Shown: one piece after another, positions 42,014 to 51,660 of the stretch
How positions within the stretch are numbered: position 1 is the stretch's first letter
Layout of the letters: every line of letters starts with the position of its first letter
Source of the DNA: Bacteroidota bacterium
Lineage (GTDB): Bacteria > Bacteroidota > Bacteroidia > Bacteroidales > Bacteroidaceae
Assembly: GCA_023426145.1 (NCBI GenBank)
Contig: JAFABG010000026.1
Span: 1-64,000, forward strand
DNA: 64,000 nt
Direction: 5' to 3'
Translations under genes and position numbers: made by a program
The notes under the pieces: generated by a model
The model's input: the letters and a program-made list of their open reading frames with translations, nothing else
Told to the model about the DNA's origin: nothing
Database searches by the model: none

Positions 42014-43381
42014 TTACATCCGTCCTCCACCCAAAGCCTGATACAATGTTATCACGCCCTGAATCTCTGTAAATCGGTTAGCTACCTGAGACAGTTTTGC
42101 ATTAAGCAAGGTCTGTTCTGCAGTCAAAACTTCCAAATAAGTAGTGCTATTACCATGCTTCATCAAGAGACTTGTGCTTCTGGCAGCAGTCTGCAAAGCC
42201 GTAACCTGCTTATCAAAGAAAGCCGATTTTTCACGAGCAGTCTGATATTGTACCAAGGCTTGATTTACTTCAACACCAGCATTCAACAAAGTCTGTTGAA
42301 AACTTAACTTAGCTTCTTCCTGTTGTGCTTTCGCTATTTTCAATTGAGCAATGTTTACCCCTTTATTAAATAAAGGCTGTGTCAGAGAAGCTACTGCAGA
42401 AGCAATAAACTTTCCTGGATTCACAATCATACCTCCGGCACTATTTGTCCATCCTGCGCTACCACTTAATGTAATAGATGGATAGAAAGCTGCGCGAGCC
42501 GCATTCGTTGAATAGAATGCTTGTGCTAAAGAAAACTCAGCACTACGTACATCGGGACGATTTGACAATAACTGCAAAGGAACCCCTACTGAAAAATCTT
42601 CGGGTAACTGCTGACCATCAAGTTTTCCGCGTTGTACTTTACGAGGCGTTTCTGCCAGTAACAAAGCCATGGAATTCTCTAGCTGATTGATCTGTTCTTT
42701 CAAATCAAGTACGGCAGTACATATATTATAATAGGTAGCTTCCGTCTGTGCCAATCCAGCTTCAGTCATCATACCAGCTTTCTTCATCGCACGAGCCGTC
42801 CGGACACTCTCCTTCCAAGCAGCTTCGGTTGATACAGATATTTCATATTGAGCATCAAGCATCAATAGGGTATAATAGTTATTAGCTACAGCCGACACTA
42901 ATTGTGTTTTCACAGCCTGTTCATACTCTTTGCTTTGCTCATAAGCCGCCTTAGCACGACGCTTAGCAGTAGTTACCTTTCCAAAAACATCCAATTCCCA
43001 TGAAGCTGTCACAGGTAATGAATAAGTCTGCGTTGCCTTACTATGATCGAAGCTACTTACAGCGCCTTCTGGTGCTAGAAACAAAGAAGGTAAATAAGAA
43101 AGACGGGCTGTCATTAATGAAGCCTCTGCTTCTTTCACACGGAGATGAGCCGTTCGCATATCGGTGTTCCAGACTAATGCAGAATCAATTAAGTTCTGCA
43201 AATACGAATCCGTAAAGACCTCTCTCCACGAGAGGTTTCCGAAATTCGCCGTATCGGCGGAAGCAACAGTTTCGCTACCATAAAGCCCTTCAGGGACTTC
43301 CGATGCCGGTTTATATTTATTGTAAATCCCGCAACTGCTCAATACAAGTGTTGCTGCAGATAAAATGATTATTTTCTTCAT
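42014..43381 (-). CDS. Outer-membrane efflux channel lipoprotein (TolC/OprM family)
   Basis: A 455-residue NodT/OprM-type channel with lipobox LSSC (Cys17). The outer-membrane factor fold shows duplicated coiled-coil repeats (MTARLSYLPSLFLAPEGAV and AARAAFYPSITLSGSAGW) and the loop LLSNRPDVRSAE. It forms the exit duct of the tripartite RND pump encoded just upstream (adaptor and pump). It is the third gene of the operon, 115 bp after the pump gene. Confidence 0.93.
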   Translation of the reverse strand: MKKIIILSAATLVLSSCGIYNKYKPASEVPEGLYGSETVASADTANFGNLSWREVFTDSYLQNLIDSALVWNTDMRTAHLRVKEAEASLMTARLSYLPSLFLAPEGAVSSFDHSKATQTYSLPVTASWELDVFGKVTTAKRRAKAAYEQSKEYEQAVKTQLVSAVANNYYTLLMLDAQYEISVSTEAAWKESVRTARAMKKAGMMTEAGLAQTEATYYNICTAVLDLKEQINQLENSMALLLAETPRKVQRGKLDGQQLPEDFSVGVPLQLLSNRPDVRSAEFSLAQAFYSTNAARAAFYPSITLSGSAGWTNSAGGMIVNPGKFIASAVASLTQPLFNKGVNIAQLKIAKAQQEEAKLSFQQTLLNAGVEVNQALVQYQTAREKSAFFDKQVTALQTAARSTSLLMKHGNSTTYLEVLTAEQTLLNAKLSQVANRFTEIQGVITLYQALGGGRM

Positions 43382-43496
43382 GCTAAATTATTTTTATTCA
43401 GGTAGGAAAAACACAGAAGAAACGTTCCTATTCCGCCGTGGGGATTAAGCAAAATAATCGTTTCTCTGCGAAATCCTTACCCAAAAACATCATTTA

Positions 43497-46400
43497 TCAA
43501 TCTTTACTTTTAGCTTTAGATTTTTCTTCGTCGCTAATTTTCATTTCTTCTTCGATCTGCCAATCTTCAGTAGGTACTGTTTGCTCAGGACGCAAACGCT
43601 CTTGCAACCATTGGAAGGCAATAAACAAAGTAGGAACAATGAAAAGTAACGCCAGCGTACCAATAGTCATACCACCGACTACACCAGTACCCAAAGAACG
43701 GTTACCATTAGCACCTACACCACTTGATAACATCAATGGGAACAAACCAAAAATCATAGTCAACGCAGTCATCAAAATAGGACGAAGACGAGCCTTAGCC
43801 GCACTTACAGCTGAAGCAATCAATCCCATACCTGCCTTACGACGTTCTGCAGCATACTCAGTCAACAAGATAGCAGTCTTTGCCAACAAACCAATCAACA
43901 TGATTAAACCTGTCTGCAAGTAAATGTTATTTTCCAATCCAAACATTCTGGCAAAAAGGAAACTTCCCATCAAGCCACAAGGCACACTTAACAACACCGC
44001 AAAAGGAATAATGAAGCTCTCATACAAAGCACTCAATATGAGGTAAATCATGAGAAAACAGATTCCGAAAATAATAGTAGTTGTACCACTTTGTTCATTT
44101 TCCTCACGAGTGATACCACCGAAATCATAACCATATCCTTTTGGCAGCGCTTGCGCAGCAGTTTCTTGCACAGCTTTGATCGCATCTCCCGAACTATATC
44201 CTGGTGCTGGCATTGCATTCACAGCTATAGAATTATACATATTGAAACGGCTTAATGATTCAGCGCCATAGCTACGTGTCAACGTAACAAACTGACTCAA
44301 AGGTGCCATTTCACCATTCGCCATACGAACAAAAGCATTGTTCAATGAAGTCTCATCAAGACGGTATTGTGGGTCTGCTTGAATCATTACTCTATACACT
44401 TTAGAGAAACGATTGAAGTTAGATACATACTGACCTCCATAATATCCAGATAAAGTACTAAGCACTTCATCCGGTGTAATACCCGCACGCTTACATTTAG
44501 CAGGATCGACTTCAACGGTCCATTGCGGATAACGAACATCAAATGTAGAGTAGGCCATTGAAATTTCAGGACGTTGATTTAACGCACCCAGATATTGCTG
44601 AGTTTTACCGAAAAATTCGTTGATATCTCCTCCCTGCTTATCTTGCATATGAAGTTCCAACGCATTACCCATACCATAGCCAGGAATCATACCCGGTGAA
44701 ATGGCAAAGATATTCGCATCTTTTATATCAGCCGTACGACCATAAACTTGACCAATTACTGCTTGAACATTATCTTCCGCATTCGGACGTTCATCCCATG
44801 GTTTTAGTTTCAATACAAACAGACCAAAAGAACTTCCTTGTCCAGACAATAAACCGTAGCCTGCAACTTTCTGTATGTGTGCAATCTGCGGGATACCAAA
44901 CAAACGTTTTTCAATGTTCTTCATTACTTCATTAGTCGTATGCAAAGAACTACCAGGAGCTGTGTTTATATTAACAAATACCACTCCCTGATCTTCATCT
45001 GGCACCAAACTAGTCTTCGTAGTATTCATTAAAAGTACCAAAACCACTACCGAACCAACCAACAATGACCAAGCTAACCATCTACGTTTGATAAAGATTA
45101 ATACAATATTCTTGTATTTATCTACCATAACGTCAAATGCTGAATTGAACGCTTTACGGAAACGTGCAGCAAAATTGGTCTTTTGCGTACCGTCTTCATT
45201 TATATAAGGTCTCAAAAGCAAAGCACATAAAGCCGGACTTAGTGTTAACGCGTTAACAGCTGAAATACCTACGGCAACTGCCATTGTCAGACCAAACTGA
45301 GTATAGAATGTTCCGGAAGTACCTCCCATAAATGATACCGGAATAAATACAGCCATAAACACCAACGAAGATGTAATAACAGCATTACTAATACCCTTCA
45401 TAGCATCTATACTTGCCATATATGACGATCTATACCCGACATCAAATCGAGCTTGAACCGCCTCTACGACAATAATGGCGTCATCGACCACAGTACCAAT
45501 CACAAGCACAAGTGCAAATAGCGTAAGCAGATTTATACTAAACCCGGCTATCGCCATAAACGCAAACGTACCGACAAGCGAAACTACGACACCCACCAAA
45601 GGAATTAGTGTAGATCTTAAATCCTGCAAAAAGAAATAGACGACAAGGATAACCAAAATGATAGCCTCAATCAAAGTCTTGACCACCTCATGAATCGATG
45701 CAAACAAAAAGTCATTAGAACTCATCATTTGCGTCAATTGCACACCTTTAGGAAGATCTTTACGTGCTTCATCCAGCAATTTATCAATTTTTTGATTGAC
45801 TTCAGTTGCATTTGAACCTGCTGTCTGGTAAATCATGCAAGAAATACCAGGATGACCATCCATATCACCATGAAAGGCATAGCTATTTTGTCCTAGTTTT
45901 ATTTCTGCAACATCTTTTAGTTTCAAGACTTCACCATTATCAGTAGAACGAATAACAGTATTTCCAAATTCTTCAGGCGTAATCAAGCGTCCTTTGTATT
46001 TCATCGTATACTGATAAGTTTCATCGGAATTTTCACCAAATGACCCTGTAGCCGATTCTATATTTTGTTCAGCAAGCACACGTGTGATATCAGAAGGAAC
46101 TAACTTGTACTGTGCCATCACATCCGGTTTCATCCACACACGCATACTATAATCACCTCCCATAATCATCATATCACCCACACCGGATATACGAAGTATT
46201 TCTGGTTTTAAGTTGATACTAATATAATTAGAGAGAAAGTTCTCATCATAACTATCATCAGGGCTAGACAAAGAGAACATCTGCAAGATACTAGTCTGAC
46301 GTTTAGACGTTGTCACACCGACCTGAGTCACCTCAGCAGGTAGCTGTCCGGTTGCTCTAGATACGCGGTTTTGAACATTAACAGCCGCCATGTCAGGATT

Positions 46401-46697
46401 TGAACCTTGCTTAAAATAGACCGTAATAGTTACTGTTCCAGCGTTCGTAGCGCTAGAAGTCATATAAGTCATATCCTCAACACCATTAATTGCTTCTTCC
46501 AAAGGAGCAATTACACTTTTTTGCAAAGTCTCCGCACTTGCACCAAAGTAAGTTGTAGTCACCGTGATGGTTGGCGGAGCAATATCCGGATATTGTTCAA
46601 CGGGCAGGCTAAACAGCCCGATGATACCCACAACGACAATCGTTATTGAAATAACTGCCGATAATACGGGGCGTTCAATAAAAGTTCTTAAATTCAT
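43497..46697 (-). CDS. RND-family multidrug efflux pump (AcrB-like, HAE1)
   Basis: A 1066-residue inner-membrane proton antiporter with 12 predicted helices and two large periplasmic loops. The N-terminus NLRTFIERPVLSAVISITIVVVG and the blocks PVEQYPDIAPPTITVTT, GTVVDDAIIVVEAVQ (helix 4 with the proton-relay Asp pair) and GLLAKTAILLTEYA are diagnostic of the hydrophobe/amphiphile efflux group. It sits 18 bp downstream of the adaptor gene. Expected substrates are bile salts, detergents and drugs, but specificity cannot be read from the sequence. Confidence 0.96.
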   Translation of the reverse strand: MNLRTFIERPVLSAVISITIVVVGIIGLFSLPVEQYPDIAPPTITVTTTYFGASAETLQKSVIAPLEEAINGVEDMTYMTSSATNAGTVTITVYFKQGSNPDMAAVNVQNRVSRATGQLPAEVTQVGVTTSKRQTSILQMFSLSSPDDSYDENFLSNYISINLKPEILRISGVGDMMIMGGDYSMRVWMKPDVMAQYKLVPSDITRVLAEQNIESATGSFGENSDETYQYTMKYKGRLITPEEFGNTVIRSTDNGEVLKLKDVAEIKLGQNSYAFHGDMDGHPGISCMIYQTAGSNATEVNQKIDKLLDEARKDLPKGVQLTQMMSSNDFLFASIHEVVKTLIEAIILVILVVYFFLQDLRSTLIPLVGVVVSLVGTFAFMAIAGFSINLLTLFALVLVIGTVVDDAIIVVEAVQARFDVGYRSSYMASIDAMKGISNAVITSSLVFMAVFIPVSFMGGTSGTFYTQFGLTMAVAVGISAVNALTLSPALCALLLRPYINEDGTQKTNFAARFRKAFNSAFDVMVDKYKNIVLIFIKRRWLAWSLLVGSVVVLVLLMNTTKTSLVPDEDQGVVFVNINTAPGSSLHTTNEVMKNIEKRLFGIPQIAHIQKVAGYGLLSGQGSSFGLFVLKLKPWDERPNAEDNVQAVIGQVYGRTADIKDANIFAISPGMIPGYGMGNALELHMQDKQGGDINEFFGKTQQYLGALNQRPEISMAYSTFDVRYPQWTVEVDPAKCKRAGITPDEVLSTLSGYYGGQYVSNFNRFSKVYRVMIQADPQYRLDETSLNNAFVRMANGEMAPLSQFVTLTRSYGAESLSRFNMYNSIAVNAMPAPGYSSGDAIKAVQETAAQALPKGYGYDFGGITREENEQSGTTTIIFGICFLMIYLILSALYESFIIPFAVLLSVPCGLMGSFLFARMFGLENNIYLQTGLIMLIGLLAKTAILLTEYAAERRKAGMGLIASAVSAAKARLRPILMTALTMIFGLFPLMLSSGVGANGNRSLGTGVVGGMTIGTLALLFIVPTLFIAFQWLQERLRPEQTVPTEDWQIEEEMKISDEEKSKAKSKD

Positions 46698-46715
46698 GAA
46701 TTAGTCCTCCTTTGT

Positions 46716-47867
46716 TTAGTTTTCGACTGATTCAGTAGATGTAGGTGCTTGTGTAGTTTTTGCCACAATTGGAGTACCTTCGCGCAACATTCCTACTCCT
46801 TCGGCTACAATTATATCACCCGATTCGAGACCTTCATTCACTATAAATTCCCGACCACCATTCACAGGGGTCACTTGCACTAAGCAAGATTGCGCTTTGC
46901 CATCTACCACTTTATAGGCATATCTCTTATCTTGTATTTCAAATGTAGCGGCTTGAGGAATAACCAAAGCTCCATTTTTCTGCACTGGAATGACAATATT
47001 ACCTGCGCCACCACTATGCAACAATCCCTCTTTATTAGCAAAAACTGCACGTAAGCTAACAGTACCTGTTGCACGGTCAATAACTCCGCTAATGGACTCT
47101 ATCTTTCCTTTTTCAGGGTAAGCAGATTTATCATTCAACAGCAAATCAATAGCTGGCATATTTTTCAAGGCCTCATTCTGAGAACCATACTGACGAATTA
47201 AGCCTAATAACTGATTTTCTGTCATTGAAAAATAAACATACATGTCTGAGTTGTCAGAAACTGTAGTCAATGGTTCTGGCAAACTAGAGCTAACTAGTGC
47301 ACCTACACGATAGGGCAATGTACCAACTACTCCGTTAGCAGGACTCTTCACCACCGTATAAGAGAGGTTATTACGAGCGTTCACTTCCTGCGCCTTAGCT
47401 TGCGCCAATTGGGCCTTTGCGGCAAGGAGAGCATTTTTTGCTGTACTCAGATCGAAAGCAGAAACTACATTCTCATTAAATAACTCTTGCTTACTATCAT
47501 ATGTAAGTTGCGCTGTTGCCAAGGAAGCTTTAGCGGATTCTACATTAGCTACCGCTGTCTGCAACGCTGCTTGATAAGGAACTTGATCAATAATGAACAA
47601 TGTCTGTCCATTCTTCACTTGCTGTCCTTCAGTAACACTTACCTTTGTTAACATACCGCCTACTTGCGGATAAATATCAATGTCCTGACGTCCACGGATA
47701 GTCGCAGAATAAGTGCTTGAAATCATCCGATTAGTCGGTGAAACGGTCATTACTTCATATCCTGCTTGCATTTGTGCAGGTGGGGCTTGCTTACAACCTG
47801 TAGCTACAGCTACTAAGCCGAGCAAGAATAACCCAATTTTCATTTTACAAACCTTTTTACTCATCAT
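46716..47867 (-). CDS. RND efflux periplasmic adaptor lipoprotein (AcrA-like)
   Basis: A 383-residue membrane-fusion protein with lipobox VATGC (Cys25). The lipoyl halves are GGMLTKVSVTEGQQVKNGQ (about 68-87) and YTVVKSPANGVVGTLPYRVG, separated by an alpha-helical hairpin rich in Ala and Gln. A beta-barrel and membrane-proximal domain follow. It links the AcrB-like pump and the OprM-like channel in one operon. Starts at 47867, 47864 or 47843 are all possible; the choice does not affect the mature protein. Confidence 0.94.
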   Translation of the reverse strand: MMSKKVCKMKIGLFLLGLVAVATGCKQAPPAQMQAGYEVMTVSPTNRMISSTYSATIRGRQDIDIYPQVGGMLTKVSVTEGQQVKNGQTLFIIDQVPYQAALQTAVANVESAKASLATAQLTYDSKQELFNENVVSAFDLSTAKNALLAAKAQLAQAKAQEVNARNNLSYTVVKSPANGVVGTLPYRVGALVSSSLPEPLTTVSDNSDMYVYFSMTENQLLGLIRQYGSQNEALKNMPAIDLLLNDKSAYPEKGKIESISGVIDRATGTVSLRAVFANKEGLLHSGGAGNIVIPVQKNGALVIPQAATFEIQDKRYAYKVVDGKAQSCLVQVTPVNGGREFIVNEGLESGDIIVAEGVGMLREGTPIVAKTTQAPTSTESVEN

Positions 47868-47893
47868 ATTACCTATTATATTTTTTATCGCGG

Positions 47894-47901
47894 CAAAGGT
47901 A
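47894..47901 (-). promoter_or_regulatory. Promoter -7 element of the efflux operon
   Basis: The minus strand reads TACCTTTG, 27 bp before the adaptor start codon. The divergent AraC gene lies beyond, so its product is a good candidate regulator. Confidence 0.6.
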
Positions 47902-47989
47902 CACAGTTTTTGCTACAGAAAACTGGTCAATGTGTTTCAAGTTTTGTTCAATTTAGGAACATTAAAGCTAATATTTAGCAAAAAAGTCC

Positions 47990-47997
47990 TATTTTTG
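47990..47997 (+). promoter_or_regulatory. Promoter -7 element of the divergent AraC gene
   Basis: TATTTTTG fits TAnnTTTG, 21 bp before the start codon at 48019. Confidence 0.55.
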
Positions 47998-48018
47998 TAG
48001 ACTAAACAAGAAATTTAT

Positions 48019-48867
48019 ATGAAACAGCCCCATTCCAGCCTCGCCATTTTGAGAGAATCTTTTGCTGCCGGAAGTGACGAAGATCTTTCAACTATTATAC
48101 ATCGCCTTTGGAAGCTAGAAGGAGGAGCCATTTATTTCTGCCAGAGCGGTTGGGCACATGTTACTATCGATTTAAAAGAATATGAAATAGTAAAAAACAC
48201 ACAAGTAGTTTTACTTCCTGGAAGTATTATTCGTGTCAACGGTTCAAGTAGCGATTTCAAGTATTCATTTTTCGGGTTTCCCAAAGACATGTTCCGTGAA
48301 GCATGCCTTCGGTTCGACCCTCTCTTCTTCCATTTTTTGAAAGAGAAACCCTGCTACGTTCTTCCCGATGAGGACACAGGAACGATTAACGGACTGATAC
48401 AGGCTGCTACAGCCATTTATAATGATCGTGAAAACCGATTCCGCAGCCAGATAGCCAAAAATCATCTTCAGTCTTACATGTTGAACATTTACGATAAGTG
48501 TTACCGCTATTTTGGAAAAAAAGAGATAGAAGGCGTCAGCCGTCAGGACGAAATCTTCAAAGCTTTTATAGCTTCTGTACACGAAAACTGTATTTCGGAA
48601 CGTGAGGTAACTTTCTATGCTAATAAACTTTGTATTTCAACCAAATACCTAACGGGCATCTGTAGAAGCGTTACGGGAGATTCGGCAAAAAAATTAATCG
48701 ATGACTTTGCTATTCTAGAAATAAAAGTGCTCCTACAATCTACCGAACTCACGATGCAAGACATTGCCGACAAACTAGGCTTCCCCGATCAATCGTACTT
48801 GGGCAGATACTTCAAACGACATGAAGGCATGTCACCGAAAGAATATCAAAATAAATATGTGATGTAG
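48019..48867 (+). CDS. AraC-family regulator divergent to the efflux operon
   Basis: A 282-residue regulator with a cupin-like N-terminal sensor (residues about 20-150) and an AraC double HTH at the C-terminus (about 185-282; VTFYANKLCISTKYLTGICR and TMQDIADKLGFPDQSYLGRYFKRH). It is transcribed divergently from the RND operon with 151 bp between the start codons. That arrangement commonly means local control, but no operator is proven. Confidence 0.9.
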   Translation: MKQPHSSLAILRESFAAGSDEDLSTIIHRLWKLEGGAIYFCQSGWAHVTIDLKEYEIVKNTQVVLLPGSIIRVNGSSSDFKYSFFGFPKDMFREACLRFDPLFFHFLKEKPCYVLPDEDTGTINGLIQAATAIYNDRENRFRSQIAKNHLQSYMLNIYDKCYRYFGKKEIEGVSRQDEIFKAFIASVHENCISEREVTFYANKLCISTKYLTGICRSVTGDSAKKLIDDFAILEIKVLLQSTELTMQDIADKLGFPDQSYLGRYFKRHEGMSPKEYQNKYVM

Positions 48868-48962
48868 TTGATGAATGAGGTGAGATAAGGAAAGATTTGG
48901 CAGGATGTTACAACTTTAATAGAAATTACCATAGAATCACAATAATTCATAACTATTATTCC

Positions 48963-48970
48963 TACATTTG
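48963..48970 (+). promoter_or_regulatory. Promoter -7 element of maeB
   Basis: TACATTTG fits TAnnTTTG, 37 bp before the start codon at 49008. Confidence 0.55.
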
Positions 48971-49007
48971 CAATAAAATGATAACTTGATAATATAAATT
49001 TGATATC

Positions 49008-51308
49008 ATGGCAAAAATTACTAAAGAAGCTGCTTTGCTCTATCACTCTCAAGGCAAACCCGGCAAAATAGAAGTGGTTCCTACCAAACCTTATAGTACA
49101 CAAACTGATCTATCATTAGCTTACTCACCTGGTGTTGCAGAACCTTGTCTCGAAATTGAGAAAAATCCACTAGATGCTTATAAATACACAGCAAAAGGAA
49201 ATTTAGTAGCTGTTATATCTAATGGTACAGCTGTACTCGGGCTAGGGGACATTGGTGCATTAAGTGGTAAACCGGTTATGGAAGGCAAAGGTTTACTTTT
49301 CAAAATATATGCTGGAATAGACGTTTTTGATATTGAAGTAAACGAAAAAGATCCTGAAAAATTTATTGCTGCAGTTAAAGCTATCGCTCCTACTTTTGGA
49401 GGGATTAATTTGGAAGATATTAAAGCTCCAGAATGTTTTGAAATAGAACGTCGTCTGAAAGAGGAACTAGACATACCAGTCATGCACGATGATCAGCACG
49501 GGACAGCTATCATATCTAGTGCGGGACTTGTGAATGCACTAGAAGTGGCTGGAAAGAAAATTGAGGAGGTTAAAATCGTAGTAAATGGTGCAGGTGCTTC
49601 TGCTGTGTCTTGCACTAAATTATATGTATCTCTTGGTGCTCGTCTTGAAAACATCGTTATGGTTGATAGTAAGGGGGTAATAAGTCAAACCCGTACTGAC
49701 CTCAATGAACAAAAAAAATATTTTGCTACTAGCCGAACTGATATTCACACTCTTGAAGAAGCAATCAAAGGTGCGGATGTCTTTTTAGGTTTATCAAGAG
49801 GAAATGTTTTGAGTCAAGCGATGGTTCAAAGTATGGCTCCGATGCCGATTGTATTTGCACTTGCTAATCCAACACCCGAAATCTCTTACGAAGATGCTAT
49901 GGCTGCTCGCCCAGACGTATTGATGGCGACCGGACGCTCTGACTATCCAAATCAAATTAATAATGTAATTGGATTCCCTTATATTTTTCGTGGCGCCTTA
50001 GACACTCATGCCAAAGCGATTAACGAAGAAATGAAAATTGCAGCAGTACATGCCATTGCCAATCTTGCCAAACAACCGGTTCCGGATGTAGTTAATGCTG
50101 CTTATCATGTTAATAACTTCTCTTTCGGTCCGGAATACTTTATCCCTAAACCAGTGGACCCACGACTCATCACCGAAGTATCTTGTGCAGTAGCTAGAGC
50201 AGCTATGGAAAGTGGGGTGGCGCGTACTCACATTGACAACTGGGATAATTACTGCGTACATTTACGCCAATTAATGGGCTACGAATCCAAATTAACTCGT
50301 CAACTTTATGATACTGCCCGCCGAAATCCTCAACGAGTAGTATTTGCCGAAGGCGTTCATCCGAATATGTTAAAAGCAGCCGTAGAGGCTAAAGCTGAAG
50401 GCATTTGCCACCCCATCTTATTAGGGAATGACGATGCAATCAATGAACTAGCCAAAGAACTAGACCTAAGTTTGGAAGGAATCGAAATAGTCAACCTACG
50501 CCACCCTGACGAGACAGAACGTCGCGAACGTTACGCTAGAATCCTAGCTGAAAAACGAGCACGTGAAGGATTTACCTATGAAGAAGCCAATGATAAAATC
50601 TTCGAACGAAACTACTTCGGTATGATGATGGTCGAAACAGGAGATGCTGACGCATTTATTACAGGACTTTATACACGATATAGTAATACAATTAAAGTTG
50701 CGAAAGAAGTCATTGGCATACAACCGGAATTCAAACATTTTGGAACCATGCACATCCTCAATTCCAAAAGGGGAACTTTCTTTTTGGCCGACACGCTAAT
50801 TAACCGTCATCCAGACACAGAAACACTAATAGATATAGCTAAGTTATCTGAGAAAACTGTCCGTTTCTTCAATCATACACCAGTGATTTCTATGCTTTCA
50901 TATTCGAACTTCGGCGCTGACTCAATGGGTAGTCCTGTTCAAGTTCATCAAGCTGTTGAACACTTACAGAACGAATACCCTGCACTTGCGATTGATGGTG
51001 AGATGCAAGTAAACTTTGCTATGAATCGTGAACTGCGTGATGCTAAATACCCCTTTACCCGATTAAAGGGAAAAGATGTAAATACTTTAATTTTCCCGAA
51101 TTTAAGTTCGGCTAATGCCGGATACAAATTACTTCAAGCTATGGATCCTGATACTGAATTTATCGGCCCTATCCAGATGGGATTGAATAAACCGATACAT
51201 TTCACTGACTTTGAAAGTTCGGTTCGCGACATTGTCAACATTACAGCCGTAGCAGTAATCGACGCGATTGTGGATAAAAAGAAAAATGCAGCAAAAGATA
51301 AACACTAA
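49008..51308 (+). CDS. maeB: NADP-dependent malic enzyme with phosphotransacetylase-like domain
   Basis: A 766-residue MaeB-type enzyme that oxidatively decarboxylates malate to pyruvate and makes NADPH. The malic domain (1 to about 425) shows YSPGVAEPCLEI, GTAVLGLGDIGALSGKPVMEGK, HDDQHGTAII and the nucleotide loop VNGAGASAVSC. The C-terminal domain (about 430-760) is phosphotransacetylase-like (RVVFAEGVHPNMLKAA, PVHQ-like GSPVQVHQAVEHL) and in MaeB enzymes is regulatory rather than catalytic. Length matches the family. Confidence 0.95.
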   Translation: MAKITKEAALLYHSQGKPGKIEVVPTKPYSTQTDLSLAYSPGVAEPCLEIEKNPLDAYKYTAKGNLVAVISNGTAVLGLGDIGALSGKPVMEGKGLLFKIYAGIDVFDIEVNEKDPEKFIAAVKAIAPTFGGINLEDIKAPECFEIERRLKEELDIPVMHDDQHGTAIISSAGLVNALEVAGKKIEEVKIVVNGAGASAVSCTKLYVSLGARLENIVMVDSKGVISQTRTDLNEQKKYFATSRTDIHTLEEAIKGADVFLGLSRGNVLSQAMVQSMAPMPIVFALANPTPEISYEDAMAARPDVLMATGRSDYPNQINNVIGFPYIFRGALDTHAKAINEEMKIAAVHAIANLAKQPVPDVVNAAYHVNNFSFGPEYFIPKPVDPRLITEVSCAVARAAMESGVARTHIDNWDNYCVHLRQLMGYESKLTRQLYDTARRNPQRVVFAEGVHPNMLKAAVEAKAEGICHPILLGNDDAINELAKELDLSLEGIEIVNLRHPDETERRERYARILAEKRAREGFTYEEANDKIFERNYFGMMMVETGDADAFITGLYTRYSNTIKVAKEVIGIQPEFKHFGTMHILNSKRGTFFLADTLINRHPDTETLIDIAKLSEKTVRFFNHTPVISMLSYSNFGADSMGSPVQVHQAVEHLQNEYPALAIDGEMQVNFAMNRELRDAKYPFTRLKGKDVNTLIFPNLSSANAGYKLLQAMDPDTEFIGPIQMGLNKPIHFTDFESSVRDIVNITAVAVIDAIVDKKKNAAKDKH

Positions 51309-51318
51309 AAAAACAGGC

Positions 51319-51492
51319 ATGAAAAGACCTCTATCTAAATCACAGATTGTTTGCATCAGCCTGCTTTGGATCGCACTTTGCTATTTAGTATTAACAAAAG
51401 CGGAACGCATTGATGGAATGACTATCGTTATGCTAATCATTTCAGCAGCATTAGTATTTATTCCCGTGTATAAGTCGATAAAAAAGAAGTAA
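51319..51492 (+). CDS. Small two-helix membrane protein
   Basis: A 57-residue protein with two hydrophobic helices (about 8-26 and 33-50), an Arg/Lys-rich start and a Lys-rich end. It starts 10 bp after the maeB stop codon on the same strand and precedes a terminator, so it is probably co-transcribed. Longer in-frame starts overlap maeB (51268 TTG, 51286 ATG) and are less likely. Function unknown. Confidence 0.55.
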   Translation: MKRPLSKSQIVCISLLWIALCYLVLTKAERIDGMTIVMLIISAALVFIPVYKSIKKK

Positions 51493-51516
51493 AAAATATC
51501 TTTTTCTCTGTTTTTA

Positions 51517-51560
51517 GTGCGATAAAATATCAAATTCAATATTTTATCACACTTTTATTT
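51517..51560 (+). terminator. Terminator after maeB and the small membrane protein
   Basis: GATAAAATAT and ATATTTTATC form a 10-bp AT-rich stem, extended by GTG/CAC around one mismatch, followed by TTTTATTTAT. Confidence 0.6.
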
Positions 51561-51568
51561 ATAATCTG

Positions 51569-51599
51569 TTTGGTTTTTAAATTATAATCTTTACTTTTG
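51569..51599 (+). promoter_or_regulatory. Promoter of the first glutamate dehydrogenase gene
   Basis: TTTGG (51569-51573) and TACTTTTG (51592-51599) are separated by 18 bp, matching the Bacteroidetes -33/-7 consensus very well. Confidence 0.75.
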
Positions 51600-51660
51600 C
51601 ACCCGCATACAAAAGAAATAGATCGTCGAATTTACAACAACCAATAAAAAGAAATAGATT

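Noticed and set aside
43438..43923. 161-residue frame antisense to the end of the RND pump gene
   Set aside because: It lies wholly opposite a well-supported pump gene, has no family-like motif and looks like a shadow of the real coding sequence.
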